From contig JAFGDC010000528.1 of assembly GCA_016932295.1 (NCBI GenBank), positions 1-12,253 on the forward strand: 12,253 bases of DNA, given 5' to 3'. Numbering within the stretch: position 1 is the stretch's first letter; every line of letters starts with the position of its first letter. A program made the position numbers and the translations under genes. The notes beneath the pieces are model-generated. The model ran no database searches. It saw only the letters and a list, made by a program, of their open reading frames with translations, and had not been told where the DNA came from. Source of the DNA: a candidate division CSSED10-310 bacterium (lineage in GTDB: Bacteria; CSSED10-310; JAFGDC01). This document shows positions 1 through 7,875 of this stretch, piece after piece.

Positions 1-637
1 CCCGGCGATACGCCGCCTGATCCGGCAACAGACCGGATGTGTCCCCGGCCTGTGCTTCATTGTGGTACAACAACTGGAAGGTCGCCACGAATCCCCTCGA
101 CGCAGCCAGGTCGACGAGATGATCGATATGCTCCAGGTTGTTCTTGGTAAGCACTGTCAGGGTCATTACCGGCACCTGTCCGAGGGCGGCATCCAGTGCC
201 TTCATGCACTTGGCATGGCTACCCGGTTCACGGTTGGCGTCATGCGCCCGCTCGGGTCCGTCCAGGCTCAATAACAAGTAATCCAGGGCGCGGATCACCG
301 GCATTCTCTCCGGCACCAGATACCCGTTTGAATCCATCGTCACGAACAGGCCGATACTCTTGGCATATGCCACCACCTCATCAATGTCCGCGCGCATCAG
401 CGGCTCGCCGCCCCAAAGTGCGATGCGCTCGCAACCAGCCCGGCGAATCTCGCGCAACAACAGGAGCAATTCTCCGGTGTTCATTTCCGGCAGCGTGGAC
501 AGCGGTATGTCGCAATACGCACACCGCGAGGGACAGTGATTGGTCACGGAGATCATGACATTGACGGGGATCCTTCTGCCCGTAACATGTCCGTACAACA
601 ACTTAGCGCCAATGCCCGCCTGCGTGCGTAGTTTCAT
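1..637 (-). CDS. Radical SAM domain protein (N-terminal part, cut by window edge)
   Basis: I read 212 codons on the minus strand from ATG at 637-635 to the window edge. The residues at 35-42 (CPSRCAYC) form the CxxxCxxC triad that binds the radical-SAM 4Fe-4S cluster. WGGEPL at 75-80 is the GGEP motif that contacts SAM, and SLDG at 124-127 is a typical later barrel strand. The enzyme is therefore expected to cleave SAM reductively and generate a 5'-deoxyadenosyl radical. Its substrate cannot be told, because the C terminus, where an auxiliary cluster or SPASM domain would lie, is outside the window. There is no peptide-recognition (RRE-like) segment before the Cys triad that I can see. The start has only a weak GGAG 12 nt upstream. 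An in-frame stop at 674-676 limits any extension. The ATG overlaps the stop of a short upstream ORF (ATGA). Family assignment is firm; function is unknown. Confidence 0.9.
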   Translation of the reverse strand, partial: MKLRTQAGIGAKLLYGHVTGRRIPVNVMISVTNHCPSRCAYCDIPLSTLPEMNTGELLLLLREIRRAGCERIALWGGEPLMRADIDEVVAYAKSIGLFVTMDSNGYLVPERMPVIRALDYLLLSLDGPERAHDANREPGSHAKCMKALDAALGQVPVMTLTVLTKNNLEHIDHLVDLAASRGFVATFQLLYHNEAQAGDTSGLLPDQAAYRR

Positions 638-819
638 GGGCTCATTCTGCTCCAGACCGGCAACACTGTCAAATCACCACATTCCAACCACGGCGACAGA
701 TGCTCCGTCCCATCCAATCCATCCTTCCCCCAATGACCGCGCCATTCATGCCAATCGGACGCCACCCAAGCGCCGCCGACATGTTTCACCGGCAGTGGGG
801 ATGGTAAAATTCTTGACAA
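634..819 (-). CDS. Possible Trp-rich small ORF overlapping the radical SAM start
   Basis: An open frame of 61 codons on the minus strand ends TGA at 634-636, sharing ATGA with the ATG of the radical SAM gene. That arrangement is typical of translational coupling. It has no ATG near its start: the frame opens at TTG 819-817, and GTG codons further in are alternatives, none with a clear ribosome binding site. The product would be rich in Trp, Gly and Asp/Glu, with six Trp, and has no family I recognise. It also lies across the putative promoter region of the divergent gene at 891. It may be chance, and I list it only because of the 4-bp overlap. Confidence 0.2.
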   Translation of the reverse strand: MSRILPSPLPVKHVGGAWVASDWHEWRGHWGKDGLDGTEHLSPWLECGDLTVLPVWSRMSP

Positions 820-853
820 CTCGCTTGAATATTAATCGATATTTTACTATATA
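813..853 (+). promoter_or_regulatory. AT-rich candidate promoter for the receiver-PAS gene
   Basis: A perfect -35-like TTGACA lies at 813-818 in a locally AT-rich stretch. The best -10 partner at legal distance is GATATT at 838-843, with a 19-nt spacer. An alternative pair is TTGAAT 825-830 and TATATA 848-853, with a 17-nt spacer. Both are imperfect, so the region is a likely promoter but the exact hexamers are uncertain. Confidence 0.4.
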
Positions 854-890
854 GAGAAGTTGTGGATGATGACGGAACGAGGGTGATTTG

Positions 891-2330
891 ATGCGAATTC
901 TGGTCATCGAAGACAATGTGGACCATCAAAAAATCGTGGGTCTGCACCTGGAAAAACGGCTTGGCGCCGATGTAACCTTCGCGGATACCGGGGAAACAGC
1001 GCTCGGGCTGATCGACAATACCTGGTTTGATTCAATCATTCTGGATTACGAACTGCCCACCATGAACGGTCTCGAAGTCCTTTACGAGATCCAGAAACGT
1101 GGTGTGCACACACCGGTCATCATGATCACCGGCCAGGGTACCGAACAGGTGGCGGTGGAGGCCATGAAAAAGGGGGCCTTCGAATACATCACCAAGAACT
1201 CCATCATCTTCCGCAAGGACGAACTCATCGATCTGGTGAAGCGCGCGGTGGAACACGGCCAAAGCCTCAGCAACCTGCACGATTTCCAGAATCGTTTCCA
1301 GGTTTTTTTCGATTTATCCAGGGAAATCTTTTTTCAACTGGATGAGAAACACCGGTGGGTTTTCGTCAACAGCGCCTGCTTCAATATCCTTGGCTATACG
1401 CAGAAAGAGCTGCTCGGCAACAAGATCGACAGGATCCTGCAGCAGCGATCCATCCCTGAAACCATCCGAAATCTACAGAAGCTGTGGGAATCGAGGGAAA
1501 GTATCGTCAGGTTCGAGAACACCGCCCTGGCCAAGGATGGGCGGACGGTTCACCTGAGTTGGACCGCCCGGTCGGTGCAGGATTCTCAATTCGCCACCTC
1601 GGGCATTATCGGAACCATCGTGGACGACTCCCTGCAGAAAAAACTCATAGAAGACACCAAGACCGACTCCCTGCGCCGCTCGCAACTGGATGGAACGATA
1701 GTAAACATGGTGAGTGCCGGAACCCTGTATCTCGAAACCAGAATCGAAGAGCTGCTGCACCTGCTCGAGGCTTGGCGCGGCCAGCAGGATCGGGCACAGG
1801 ACGACCGGCTGTCGATCAACTACAGCGCCTTGCATGATCCCCTCAGGGACCTGGTCGAACAAGGCCGGTTGATCAGAGCCAGCATCGACCTTGATACGGA
1901 CCACCGCCTTTGGCGCGAGGTCAGTCTGAGGGATCTGCTGCTCAAGACCATCAAAGAGATTAATCCGGAAATGAAGGTCCGTGCTCGAACGGATCTGCCC
2001 GTGGTGACCGGTAATCCGGCCCTGCTCAGGGAGTTGATCCGCATCCTGCTGGTGGGTTCATCCGGAGATGCCGATCGCCCGTTGGAATTCAAATTCATCC
2101 CACCACCGGCTGGCCAGAAACTCAACTGCTTCACTCTCGTCAATCCCTGGCTGAATCTTACCAGGGAGGAGCGCAAAGACCTTTTCATCCCCTTCAAGGT
2201 CAAGGGGATCGGGATCAAGCTTGCCCTGGCCAAGCGCATCGTGGAGTCACACGGGGGAAAAATCTGGGTCCAGGATCATCCGGGGGAAGGCATCCAGTTT
2301 AATTTCACCCTGCCGCAATCCGTGGCCTGA
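891..2330 (+). CDS. Response regulator: receiver + PAS + degenerate histidine-kinase-like C terminus
   Basis: This is a 479-aa cytoplasmic signalling protein. ATG at 891 is preferred over the in-frame TTG at 888 because GAGGG at 879-883 sits 7 nt before it. Residues 1-125 are a complete receiver domain: acidic pair E7/D8, phospho-acceptor D52, switch T80 and conserved K102, so phosphorylation by a partner kinase is expected. Residues about 133-250 are a PAS domain ([17 protein letters not shown] at 160-176 is typical). Residues 260-479 resemble a histidine kinase, ending with [19 protein letters not shown] from about 439, where G2-like and final ATPase strands are recognisable. However, I find no H-box histidine, no N-box (the region reads [12 protein letters not shown]) and no DxGxG G1 box, and G2 has Lys where Gly is usual. 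The C terminus is probably not an active kinase and may act as a dimerising or nucleotide-free output module. No DNA-binding domain is present. The gene is divergent from the radical SAM gene and convergent with the metallopeptidase gene. Confidence 0.88.
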   Translation: MRILVIEDNVDHQKIVGLHLEKRLGADVTFADTGETALGLIDNTWFDSIILDYELPTMNGLEVLYEIQKRGVHTPVIMITGQGTEQVAVEAMKKGAFEYITKNSIIFRKDELIDLVKRAVEHGQSLSNLHDFQNRFQVFFDLSREIFFQLDEKHRWVFVNSACFNILGYTQKELLGNKIDRILQQRSIPETIRNLQKLWESRESIVRFENTALAKDGRTVHLSWTARSVQDSQFATSGIIGTIVDDSLQKKLIEDTKTDSLRRSQLDGTIVNMVSAGTLYLETRIEELLHLLEAWRGQQDRAQDDRLSINYSALHDPLRDLVEQGRLIRASIDLDTDHRLWREVSLRDLLLKTIKEINPEMKVRARTDLPVVTGNPALLRELIRILLVGSSGDADRPLEFKFIPPPAGQKLNCFTLVNPWLNLTREERKDLFIPFKVKGIGIKLALAKRIVESHGGKIWVQDHPGEGIQFNFTLPQSVA

Positions 2331-2342
2331 GCAATCGCCACC

Positions 2343-2377
2343 GGGACGGAACCATCGGTCAGGCGGCTCCGTGTCCC
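2343..2377. terminator. Weak hairpin between convergent genes
   Basis: GGGACGGA (2343-2350) can pair with TCC/GTCCC (2368-2377), with a 2-nt bulge and a 17-nt loop. It lies in the 93-bp gap between the convergent stops at 2330 and 2424. There is no T tract on either strand, so a terminator role rests mainly on position. Confidence 0.2.
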
Positions 2378-2423
2378 GCAATTCATATCATTGGATCAGG
2401 CAGAGGCGCAGGATTCGGCTCCA

Positions 2424-3923
2424 TCAATCCAGGACCGCCGCCGCGTGAACCAGATACGCCGCTGGCTGCAAACCTCCCAGGCCAAGACCTTCCAGTACTT
2501 CCTCAGCGCACACCCGGCGGCCTTCCCGCCAGAGATCAGCGAGAAAGGCACCGGCTCGTTTGTCACGCCACCACCCCGATCCATACTGCTCCTCGAGGTA
2601 CGTCCGGAGTTGCACTTCAAACAACCGAGCCCTTGCATAGCCTGCGTTGTAGAACTCCATGTCGAATCCCAGGTATCCTTCGGGATCGTATGCTACCATT
2701 GCACCTTCGCCCAGGATGGTCGTGTACACCTGCGGCATCTCATCGATCCGCTCCGTGGAAAACAACTCGAACTCGTACAGGAACTGCGCCAGCAGCCGTC
2801 GCAGATTACGCAACTGACTGAAGGCAACGAATCGCCGAAACGCTGCCTGATCCCGCATCCCCACCATCTCTTCCAACCACAAGTGATTGCCGCACAAGTG
2901 CTGGAACAGATACGCCATACCCTCGGTGAAACCACGGTCACCCCAGAACTTGTACTCGTACTCAAGGTCCATTCTCATATGCGAAAAATGCTGGGCATGA
3001 CCTGATTCATGCATGAAATTATCGTAATCCTGGAATCCGCCGGTGGGATAGATGGTTAGGCGGATATCGGTGGGAGGATTGACAGCCGATACGCAGGCGC
3101 GGGGCAGTTTCCTGGGGCGCTCCTCAAGATCCAGTTTGATGAACGGATTGGCGTCCAGGTCATAGCCGAGACCGGACCAGGTCTGCTTGACAACCGGAAT
3201 GAGTCGCTCGCTCGTGAAATACGAGTCGAACTCGGAACTTCTCTGCAACCTGGCCAGATCGGTCATGTGAGCATCCGTCACGGCCACTCCGACATGCTTG
3301 TCCAGGTAATACTCGAGATACTTTCGATACAGGTCCGCGGAATCCTCCAAGAAGCGTCTGGCGGTATGCGCGAACGGCGCGAATCGACGGTTCTGCGCCT
3401 CCTCCATGGCCTCGACATAGCTCGAATAGCCAAGATCATGCACCAGGTCCAACTGCCGCCGCAACATGTCGCGACGCAGCGGATTCAATTGCAGCCTCTG
3501 GACTTCCCGCTGCAATCCATTGAGCAACAATCGCCGCTCCCGATCCGGTTGCTGCATGATCCGCACCGCGAGCGAACGATAGGCCAGCCGCTCACCGCCG
3601 ACCTCCACAACCGCTTCCGCGCCCGCCCGCAACACTTCGGCCTGCAGATCACGAGCGCCCTCCTCGAGATAGAACAAGATCAGCGAACCCACCAGCGCTC
3701 GCAAGCGGCGGCGCGCCTCCGGATCAGCCGCCGCTCCCATCTGTTCACGCACATAGGCGACCGTGTCGCGCTCAAACAACCCCGAGAAGGCTCCGAACAG
3801 CTTGTTCAGGTCCACCCTGTCCAATAAACCGACCCAGTTCAGCCAATACTCTTCTTCCAACCGCTGATTGAACGCATCACCCATGCTCCTGATCGTCGCC
3901 AGGTCGTGCAATCCTCTCGCCAC
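2424..3923 (-). CDS. M3-like zinc metallopeptidase (gluzincin)
   Basis: This is a 499-aa, mostly helical cytoplasmic protein (no signal peptide). HESGH at 305-309 is the HExxH zinc motif, in which the two His bind zinc and the Glu is the base. E334 in FTEGMAYLF, 25 residues on, is the expected third ligand. FMHESGHAQH and the later segment DPEGYLGFDMEFYNAGYARARLF fit the M3 oligopeptidase (thimet/PepF) type of architecture. The protein is shorter than a typical PepF of about 600 aa, so a divergent member is likely. The frame is open to 3989, but GTG at 3923 is chosen: AAGGAGG lies 5 nt upstream, and the extra 22 residues are Cys/Trp-rich and unlike a protein start. The expected role is cleavage of short peptides; the substrate is unknown. 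The upstream neighbour on the same strand is 161 bp away, so co-transcription is possible but not shown. Confidence 0.85.
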   Translation of the reverse strand: MARGLHDLATIRSMGDAFNQRLEEEYWLNWVGLLDRVDLNKLFGAFSGLFERDTVAYVREQMGAAADPEARRRLRALVGSLILFYLEEGARDLQAEVLRAGAEAVVEVGGERLAYRSLAVRIMQQPDRERRLLLNGLQREVQRLQLNPLRRDMLRRQLDLVHDLGYSSYVEAMEEAQNRRFAPFAHTARRFLEDSADLYRKYLEYYLDKHVGVAVTDAHMTDLARLQRSSEFDSYFTSERLIPVVKQTWSGLGYDLDANPFIKLDLEERPRKLPRACVSAVNPPTDIRLTIYPTGGFQDYDNFMHESGHAQHFSHMRMDLEYEYKFWGDRGFTEGMAYLFQHLCGNHLWLEEMVGMRDQAAFRRFVAFSQLRNLRRLLAQFLYEFELFSTERIDEMPQVYTTILGEGAMVAYDPEGYLGFDMEFYNAGYARARLFEVQLRTYLEEQYGSGWWRDKRAGAFLADLWREGRRVCAEEVLEGLGLGGLQPAAYLVHAAAVLD

Positions 3924-3928
3924 GATTT

Positions 3929-3935
3929 CCTCCTT
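3929..3935 (-). promoter_or_regulatory. Shine-Dalgarno site fixing the GTG start of the metallopeptidase
   Basis: Read on the minus strand this is AAGGAGG, 5 nt before GTG at 3923. No comparable site precedes the upstream Met codons of the same frame. It is the main reason to choose the non-ATG start. Confidence 0.8.
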
Positions 3936-4084
3936 CCCGCTCCAGCACTCACCGCACCAACCACTGCACCAGAGATGCCGCATCGGCACCCCGCCCCCGC
4001 TCCGCCACAGGAAACCGGATCATGAGTCATTCCGCGCGGCAGCCGGCGACCAGCCGACCATCGTCCCCCGCTATCGGTCGCGGA

Positions 4085-4453
4085 TTATATTCCTCCCGCG
4101 GCCTGGTGTTCCTTCTCGACGATGACTCTCTGCTTCTTGACCTTCTCGTTCAATTCTTCCTGCTGTTTCAACAACAACTGATGCTCCTGGTACCAGATAT
4201 CACCACTGGCCTCATCGGCCCCAGTGACATGCTGGCTGACCTTCTCCATCCGCTTGCTGATCTTTGCCAGTTCGGTTTCCAACTTCCACAATTCTTGCTC
4301 CGCCGGCGTCCGCTTCGTGGGAACAAGTGTGAATTCACCGTGTTTCCGGTAATTCACAAACGCTATCGCACCGAGGACGAGGATAATCAACACGATAATC
4401 ATCAACGGGTCGACCTTGCCGTGCACACCTCTTCTGGCTTCCCTGCCGCTCAT
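4085..4453 (-). CDS. Small single-pass membrane protein with coiled-coil tail
   Basis: This is a 122-aa protein. ATG at 4453 is preceded by GGAGG (4459-4463) at 5 nt, which selects it over in-frame Met codons up to 4495. After a basic N terminus of about 16 residues comes one hydrophobic helix (PLMIIVLIILVLGAIAFV), then YRKHGEF. The rest is a charged helical region with Leu/Ile spacing (LWKLETELAKISKRMEKV, then LLLKQQEELNEKVKKQRVIV), predicted as a coiled coil. The topology (short N tail, one helix, cytoplasmic coiled coil) resembles PspB-like or other small scaffold proteins, but I see no sequence motif that proves homology. The function is unknown. The gene lies upstream of the metallopeptidase on the same strand, with 161 bp between them that hold no recognisable site. 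Confidence 0.75.
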   Translation of the reverse strand: MSGREARRGVHGKVDPLMIIVLIILVLGAIAFVNYRKHGEFTLVPTKRTPAEQELWKLETELAKISKRMEKVSQHVTGADEASGDIWYQEHQLLLKQQEELNEKVKKQRVIVEKEHQAAGGI

Positions 4454-4795
4454 AACTACCTCCATTGATAGGTCCAAGCATGAAACACTGCACACGCATC
4501 CACCGCCCCACCCGTGCTCGCGGGGCGGAATATCTCAGCCGGTAACTGCCCGGATGGAAACAGTGTATCACGAGCGCTCCGGCTTGTCCCACTTGTATCG
4601 ATTCCCCGAATCCGTCGCCTATGACTGGGAGGGTGTCATGCAGGCATGGTGGACGCATTTCAAGGGTACCGGCTCCGCCCGCGGAGCAGTATGCCTGTCA
4701 ATACCGACGATTCGATTTGTTTGAATAAGAGTTCGTCGTCGTAAGCCATTCGGTGTCAACGTTTCACAGCGAAGATTACAGGATTCCGGGTACGA

Positions 4796-4852
4796 CCCCG
4801 GTTGGGACCCCCGGTTGGAGAAATGGGATATGGATAAACATTGTAAACATTG
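4796..4852. repeat. Two pairs of short direct repeats
   Basis: CCCCGGTTGG occurs at 4796-4805 and again at 4809-4818 (period 13). AAACATTG occurs at 4836-4843 and 4845-4852 (period 9). Closely spaced pairs like these can be tandem protein-binding sites, but no regulator is identified. Confidence 0.7.
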
Positions 4853-4917
4853 CATCGAGAGTTCCCTGCTCCCTCAAACAGTAATAATCTCTTGCAGGGG
4901 ATGGGGGGTCCTGAATG

Positions 4918-4937
4918 GTTGAATGCGATCATTCAAC
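4918..4937. repeat. Perfect 8-bp inverted repeat (hairpin)
   Basis: GTTGAATG (4918-4925) and CATTCAAC (4930-4937) are perfect complements around a 4-nt CGAT loop. The element lies about 170 bp upstream of the carotenoid gene and could be an operator or an RNA stem. Confidence 0.7.
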
Positions 4938-4942
4938 AGCCA

Positions 4943-4966
4943 TGTCGGACCGACGGCCATCCGACA
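4943..4966. repeat. Perfect 7-bp inverted repeat (hairpin)
   Basis: TGTCGGA (4943-4949) pairs with TCCGACA (4960-4966) across a 10-nt loop, only 5 bp after the previous stem-loop. Confidence 0.65.
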
Positions 4967-4981
4967 GTATCGGTGAGGATG

Positions 4982-5003
4982 CCCGTCTCGACACGGGTGT
5001 TTT
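4982..5003 (+). terminator. Terminator-like short hairpin followed by GTTTT
   Basis: CCCGT (4982-4986) pairs with ACGGG (4993-4997), extended by one G-T wobble, and is followed by TGTTTT at 4998-5003. The stem is short, so this is a weak intrinsic-terminator candidate. If real, it would end a transcript from the hairpin-rich region before the carotenoid gene. Confidence 0.3.
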
Positions 5004-5054
5004 CACGACACAGAACGCCGGGTGACGGAAGGGGCTTTTCCCCGCTTGACGCGC

Positions 5055-5060
5055 TATACT
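5055..5060 (+). promoter_or_regulatory. -10-like TATACT upstream of the carotenoid gene
   Basis: TATACT lies 46 nt before the ATG at 5107. No good -35 sits 16-18 nt upstream; TTGACG at 5046-5051 is much too close. It is a plausible -10 for an activator-dependent promoter. Confidence 0.35.
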
Positions 5061-5106
5061 GAAGCGGCCACGAATCCCACCAGCTTTTCATTGGAGAGAA
5101 GAAACC

Positions 5107-5943
5107 ATGGTTCGTCGCGACTGGATCGTTGTGTTTCTGTTCGGTTTTCTGACTGCCATGCTGCCTGTACGGGTAGCGCTGTTGCAGGGCGGCATCTGCA
5201 CACCGGAAACCAGTCAAGTGGTTTTGTTTGTCAGCTTTTTTCTTGTCGCCGCCGCCCATGCTTGGCTGTCGGGCGGACCACGCTGGGGCATGAAGACGGC
5301 CGGTGCGGCGGCCGGTCTCTGGTGGTGCCTGGAATATATCGGTCTGCGTTCCGGCCTCGTTTTCGGCGAATACCGGTATTTGGATGTATTAGGCTCCACC
5401 GTCGGCGGAGTGCCTGTCATCATTGCCCTCGTTTGGTTCGCCATGTTCTACGGCGCCCGCTGGACCGCCGCCCTCTGCCTGGCGAGACCAGGTGCGATGC
5501 CAGCCTTCAACATGCCCGGCAAGGCGATCATCATTTCCGCCACCGCGGCCCTCGTCACACTCTGGGACATGGCCATGGATTACAACCAGGTGGCTGAAGG
5601 CAGATGGACCTGGGTGGAACCGGGGGTTTGGTTCGGGATTCCCTTGTGGAATTTCGTTGGATGGTTCGGCGGTACGGTGGCGATACAACTGCTTCTCCAC
5701 ACCCATTTCAGACGACTGCCACCGCAACCGTTCCGGCTGGTGCTGCCGGTCGTGGTCTTTTTTCTCGCGGTGGTCTCCCTGGCGATAACCAAGAACCTGT
5801 TGCATGGAGAATACCTGATGACCGCCATGCTGACCGGGCCGCTGCTGGCCCTTTGGGGCAGAACGCTTCAGGTGTCAGTGCGCCGCTTACAGGGAGTAAG
5901 GAACAAAACCGGTAACGGAATCACCCCACACCAGGAACAGTGA
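5107..5943 (+). CDS. Carotenoid biosynthesis protein, DUF422/CruF type
   Basis: This is a 278-aa inner-membrane protein with about six to seven hydrophobic helices. The features that match the DUF422 family are EYIGLRSGLVFGEYRYLDVL (76-95), VPVIIALVWFAMFY (102-115) and the long block WDMAMDYN (153-160) followed by WTWVEPGVWFGIPLWNFVGW (167-186). Its acidic and Trp/Gly residues are the family hallmark. Characterised relatives (CruF) hydrate the end of C50 carotenoids; in other bacteria the exact reaction is often untested, so I do not assign cruF. The length is normal for the family. ATG at 5107 has GGAG at 5093-5096, a rather long 10-nt spacing. No other carotenoid gene (crtB, crtI) is in the window. 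The gene's last 57 bp overlap the 3' end of the convergent glycosyltransferase gene. Confidence 0.85.
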   Translation: MVRRDWIVVFLFGFLTAMLPVRVALLQGGICTPETSQVVLFVSFFLVAAAHAWLSGGPRWGMKTAGAAAGLWWCLEYIGLRSGLVFGEYRYLDVLGSTVGGVPVIIALVWFAMFYGARWTAALCLARPGAMPAFNMPGKAIIISATAALVTLWDMAMDYNQVAEGRWTWVEPGVWFGIPLWNFVGWFGGTVAIQLLLHTHFRRLPPQPFRLVLPVVVFFLAVVSLAITKNLLHGEYLMTAMLTGPLLALWGRTLQVSVRRLQGVRNKTGNGITPHQEQ

Positions 5944-7680
5944 TCGCGGATCCCTGAAGAGGCGCTCGAATGAGTACTCCATCTCCAGGATATTGCCGGC
6001 GGCCACCTTGACCACCTCGGCGCTGAAGCCATGCGCCCGGAACGCCGTCTCTTTGGCAAACCATGATTCCGTGAGAAACAACCGTTCGGGGAAAGTCTGG
6101 AAAAACGCCTTACCGGTGGCGGACCGCAAGCGAAACCGACTGCCGCCCAGCAGCATGATCTGCGGGGGATACTCGAAAGCAGTGAGTATGCCCACATTCA
6201 ACCGGGGACGCCCCAAAGACAGCCGGAGATGGTGGGTAAGCGACACCACCTGGATCGGACTGGCCAGGTTCAAAAAATACACGGTATCCACCTCGGGATG
6301 TCCGGTCAGTGCACTGCGCACATCCGCCACGATGCGCACCTGGTAATCCTGGCACCATTGGTCGCGGTCCACCGCCCTGAGCCAGGACAGGGCAGCCGGG
6401 GTGACCACCAGGCTGCCGGCCATGACAACGCCGAGTGCCACCGCCATCCCTCGCGAGGGAATACGCAGGGGCAGAATCGCCAGCACCTCGCTCATGGCCA
6501 TGGCAATGACCGCGACATCGAAAAAACCCAATCGATCGCTGACCTGGAACGGTAGCGCAGGGACCAGAAACACCCCATAGAGGAACGCATACAGCATGAA
6601 ACGGCGCCGCAGAAAGTAGACCAGAAGGCAGATGAGCACCACTCCACCGGTCACCAGAAGGATGGACTGTGTCAGATAATCGGTCCACATGGTGTGTTTG
6701 TGGGTTTCCGAAATTTTCACGAAAAACAAGAGGTTGGCTGAATAGAGAAGCGCCGCCTTGAACATGGACCCGAGGGCGGCGGGAAAATCCGACAAGGTCA
6801 AGATGAAGTACCCGCTGCGCACGCCATAATCGCGCCACATGTAGTAGACGCTCCAGAGACCAGCGACGGACAACTGACAGGCCAGATGGACAGCCAGGAA
6901 TCGATAGCGCGCCGGGCCGACGCGGTGCCCATTCCCGCCGGCCGACATGAACAGAAAATGAAACACCGGCAGCGCAACAGGCAGCAGCACCGCGCTTTCC
7001 TTGGCAAGCACCCCCAGCAGGAAAGCGGCGGTGACCGGGCCCACCGATCGCCAGGCCGGCGCTCCCGATCGCAGCCCACGCTGATAGAGCAGCAAGGCCA
7101 ACAGAAGCCACCAGGCGCTGACGATATCAACCCTGTTGGCCACCCACTGCACGGCGGTGAGGTGAGCGGGTGCGACCGCGAACAAGGCGGCGCCGAAACA
7201 ACCGGTCCATGCTCCCCACATCCGCCGGAGAAGGGCATGGAGCAGCAACACGCAGCCCACGTACAACAACAATGAATCCACATGGTACAACCAGGTGTGG
7301 CTCCTCCACAACGTCCGCTCCAGCCAGAGGAGTACGCTTGAAAACGGTCTGAAATAGGCCAGTTTCAGGTCTGAACTCGCCCACCATTGCAACCAGTCCG
7401 ATGTCTCACCAGGCCGGGCGAAGGAATACAGTTCAAATGCCGCGGCGACGCAGCCCTGATTGTCCGCCAGTTTATACAGCAGGGTGAAATCATCGAGGAT
7501 GAAAGGGTCATCCAGCACCGGACCGCGTACACACAGCACCAGCACCACCAGGAATACCCGGTGCAGCATGGCAGCCATTCGAGACGAGCGAAGCGCACTG
7601 AACGAACCAGGAGGAAAGAACCAATCATCCCCGGGCCGTCGCGCATTATCGTCGAGTCTTGTAAGCGTCGAATTCTTCAT
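5887..7680 (-). CDS. GT-C-like multi-spanning membrane glycosyltransferase (PMT/TMTC type)
   Basis: This is a 597-aa integral membrane protein with an N-terminal helix around 37-55 and many further helices to about 430, then a soluble C-terminal domain of about 165 residues. After the first helix come LDDPF (56-60) and LDDF (62-65), the acidic motif in the first external loop of GT-C enzymes. AKESAVLLPVALPVF (226-240) resembles the conserved AKE/xLLP region of TMTC and PMT-like proteins. Such enzymes transfer sugar from a polyprenyl-phosphate donor outside the cytoplasmic membrane; donor and acceptor here are unknown. The open frame runs back to 7878, but that stretch is low-complexity Arg/Pro sequence extending into the upstream gene's control region. 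ATG at 7680, with a weak GGTAGG ahead of it, is my choice; ATG at 7698 is an alternative. No TPR repeats are seen. Confidence 0.75.
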   Translation of the reverse strand: MKNSTLTRLDDNARRPGDDWFFPPGSFSALRSSRMAAMLHRVFLVVLVLCVRGPVLDDPFILDDFTLLYKLADNQGCVAAAFELYSFARPGETSDWLQWWASSDLKLAYFRPFSSVLLWLERTLWRSHTWLYHVDSLLLYVGCVLLLHALLRRMWGAWTGCFGAALFAVAPAHLTAVQWVANRVDIVSAWWLLLALLLYQRGLRSGAPAWRSVGPVTAAFLLGVLAKESAVLLPVALPVFHFLFMSAGGNGHRVGPARYRFLAVHLACQLSVAGLWSVYYMWRDYGVRSGYFILTLSDFPAALGSMFKAALLYSANLLFFVKISETHKHTMWTDYLTQSILLVTGGVVLICLLVYFLRRRFMLYAFLYGVFLVPALPFQVSDRLGFFDVAVIAMAMSEVLAILPLRIPSRGMAVALGVVMAGSLVVTPAALSWLRAVDRDQWCQDYQVRIVADVRSALTGHPEVDTVYFLNLASPIQVVSLTHHLRLSLGRPRLNVGILTAFEYPPQIMLLGGSRFRLRSATGKAFFQTFPERLFLTESWFAKETAFRAHGFSAEVVKVAAGNILEMEYSFERLFRDPRSLFLVWGDSVTGFVPYSL

Positions 7681-7875
7681 GAGGCCTACCTTTACCATAT
7701 GACCAGCCGTGGTAGAAGTCGTTCGCGTTCCAAAGGCATCGGCATAACCGGCCGGCGAGCGCATCCCGGCACCCGGCCGGTGCGGATGGCGGACAATGTC
7801 GACCGACTCCGGAACGAAGCCGGACCGATGCGGCTCACGCCGTGGTTGGACTGGATTTACCTCCTCATCCTGTGG

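Larger units (their letters stand above)
4454..5106. other. 653-bp gene-free region with many short repeats and hairpins
   Basis: No convincing gene is seen on either strand; the short open frames lack ribosome binding sites and family-like sequence. What it holds is a 7-bp GC stem (CCGCCCC 4503-4509 with GGGGCGG 4522-4528) just upstream of the small membrane gene, and a GCTCCG/CGGAGC stem (4672-4677, 4682-4687). A dense cluster of direct and inverted repeats follows from 4796 to 5003 and is listed separately. The 3' end carries the likely promoter and ribosome binding site of the carotenoid gene. A GGGG/CCCC mini-hairpin also lies at 5031-5043. Confidence 0.6.

Noticed and set aside
2391..3005. 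204-codon open frame on the plus strand
   Set aside because: Antisense to the metallopeptidase gene, whose zinc motif lies in the other strand; no start signal or family-like sequence.
5046..5060. TTGACG and TATACT as a promoter pair
   Set aside because: Only 3 nt apart, far too close for -35 and -10 elements.
4850..5062. 70-codon open frame in the gene-free region
   Set aside because: Non-ATG start, no ribosome binding site, and it runs through the hairpin cluster with no recognisable protein pattern.
5022..5597. 191-codon open frame on the plus strand
   Set aside because: A shifted frame over the start of the DUF422 gene; Arg/His/Cys-rich without hydrophobic pattern.
6110..7111. 333-codon open frame on the minus strand
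   Set aside because: It lies wholly inside the glycosyltransferase gene in another frame; its product has no membrane pattern or family motifs, while the main frame does.
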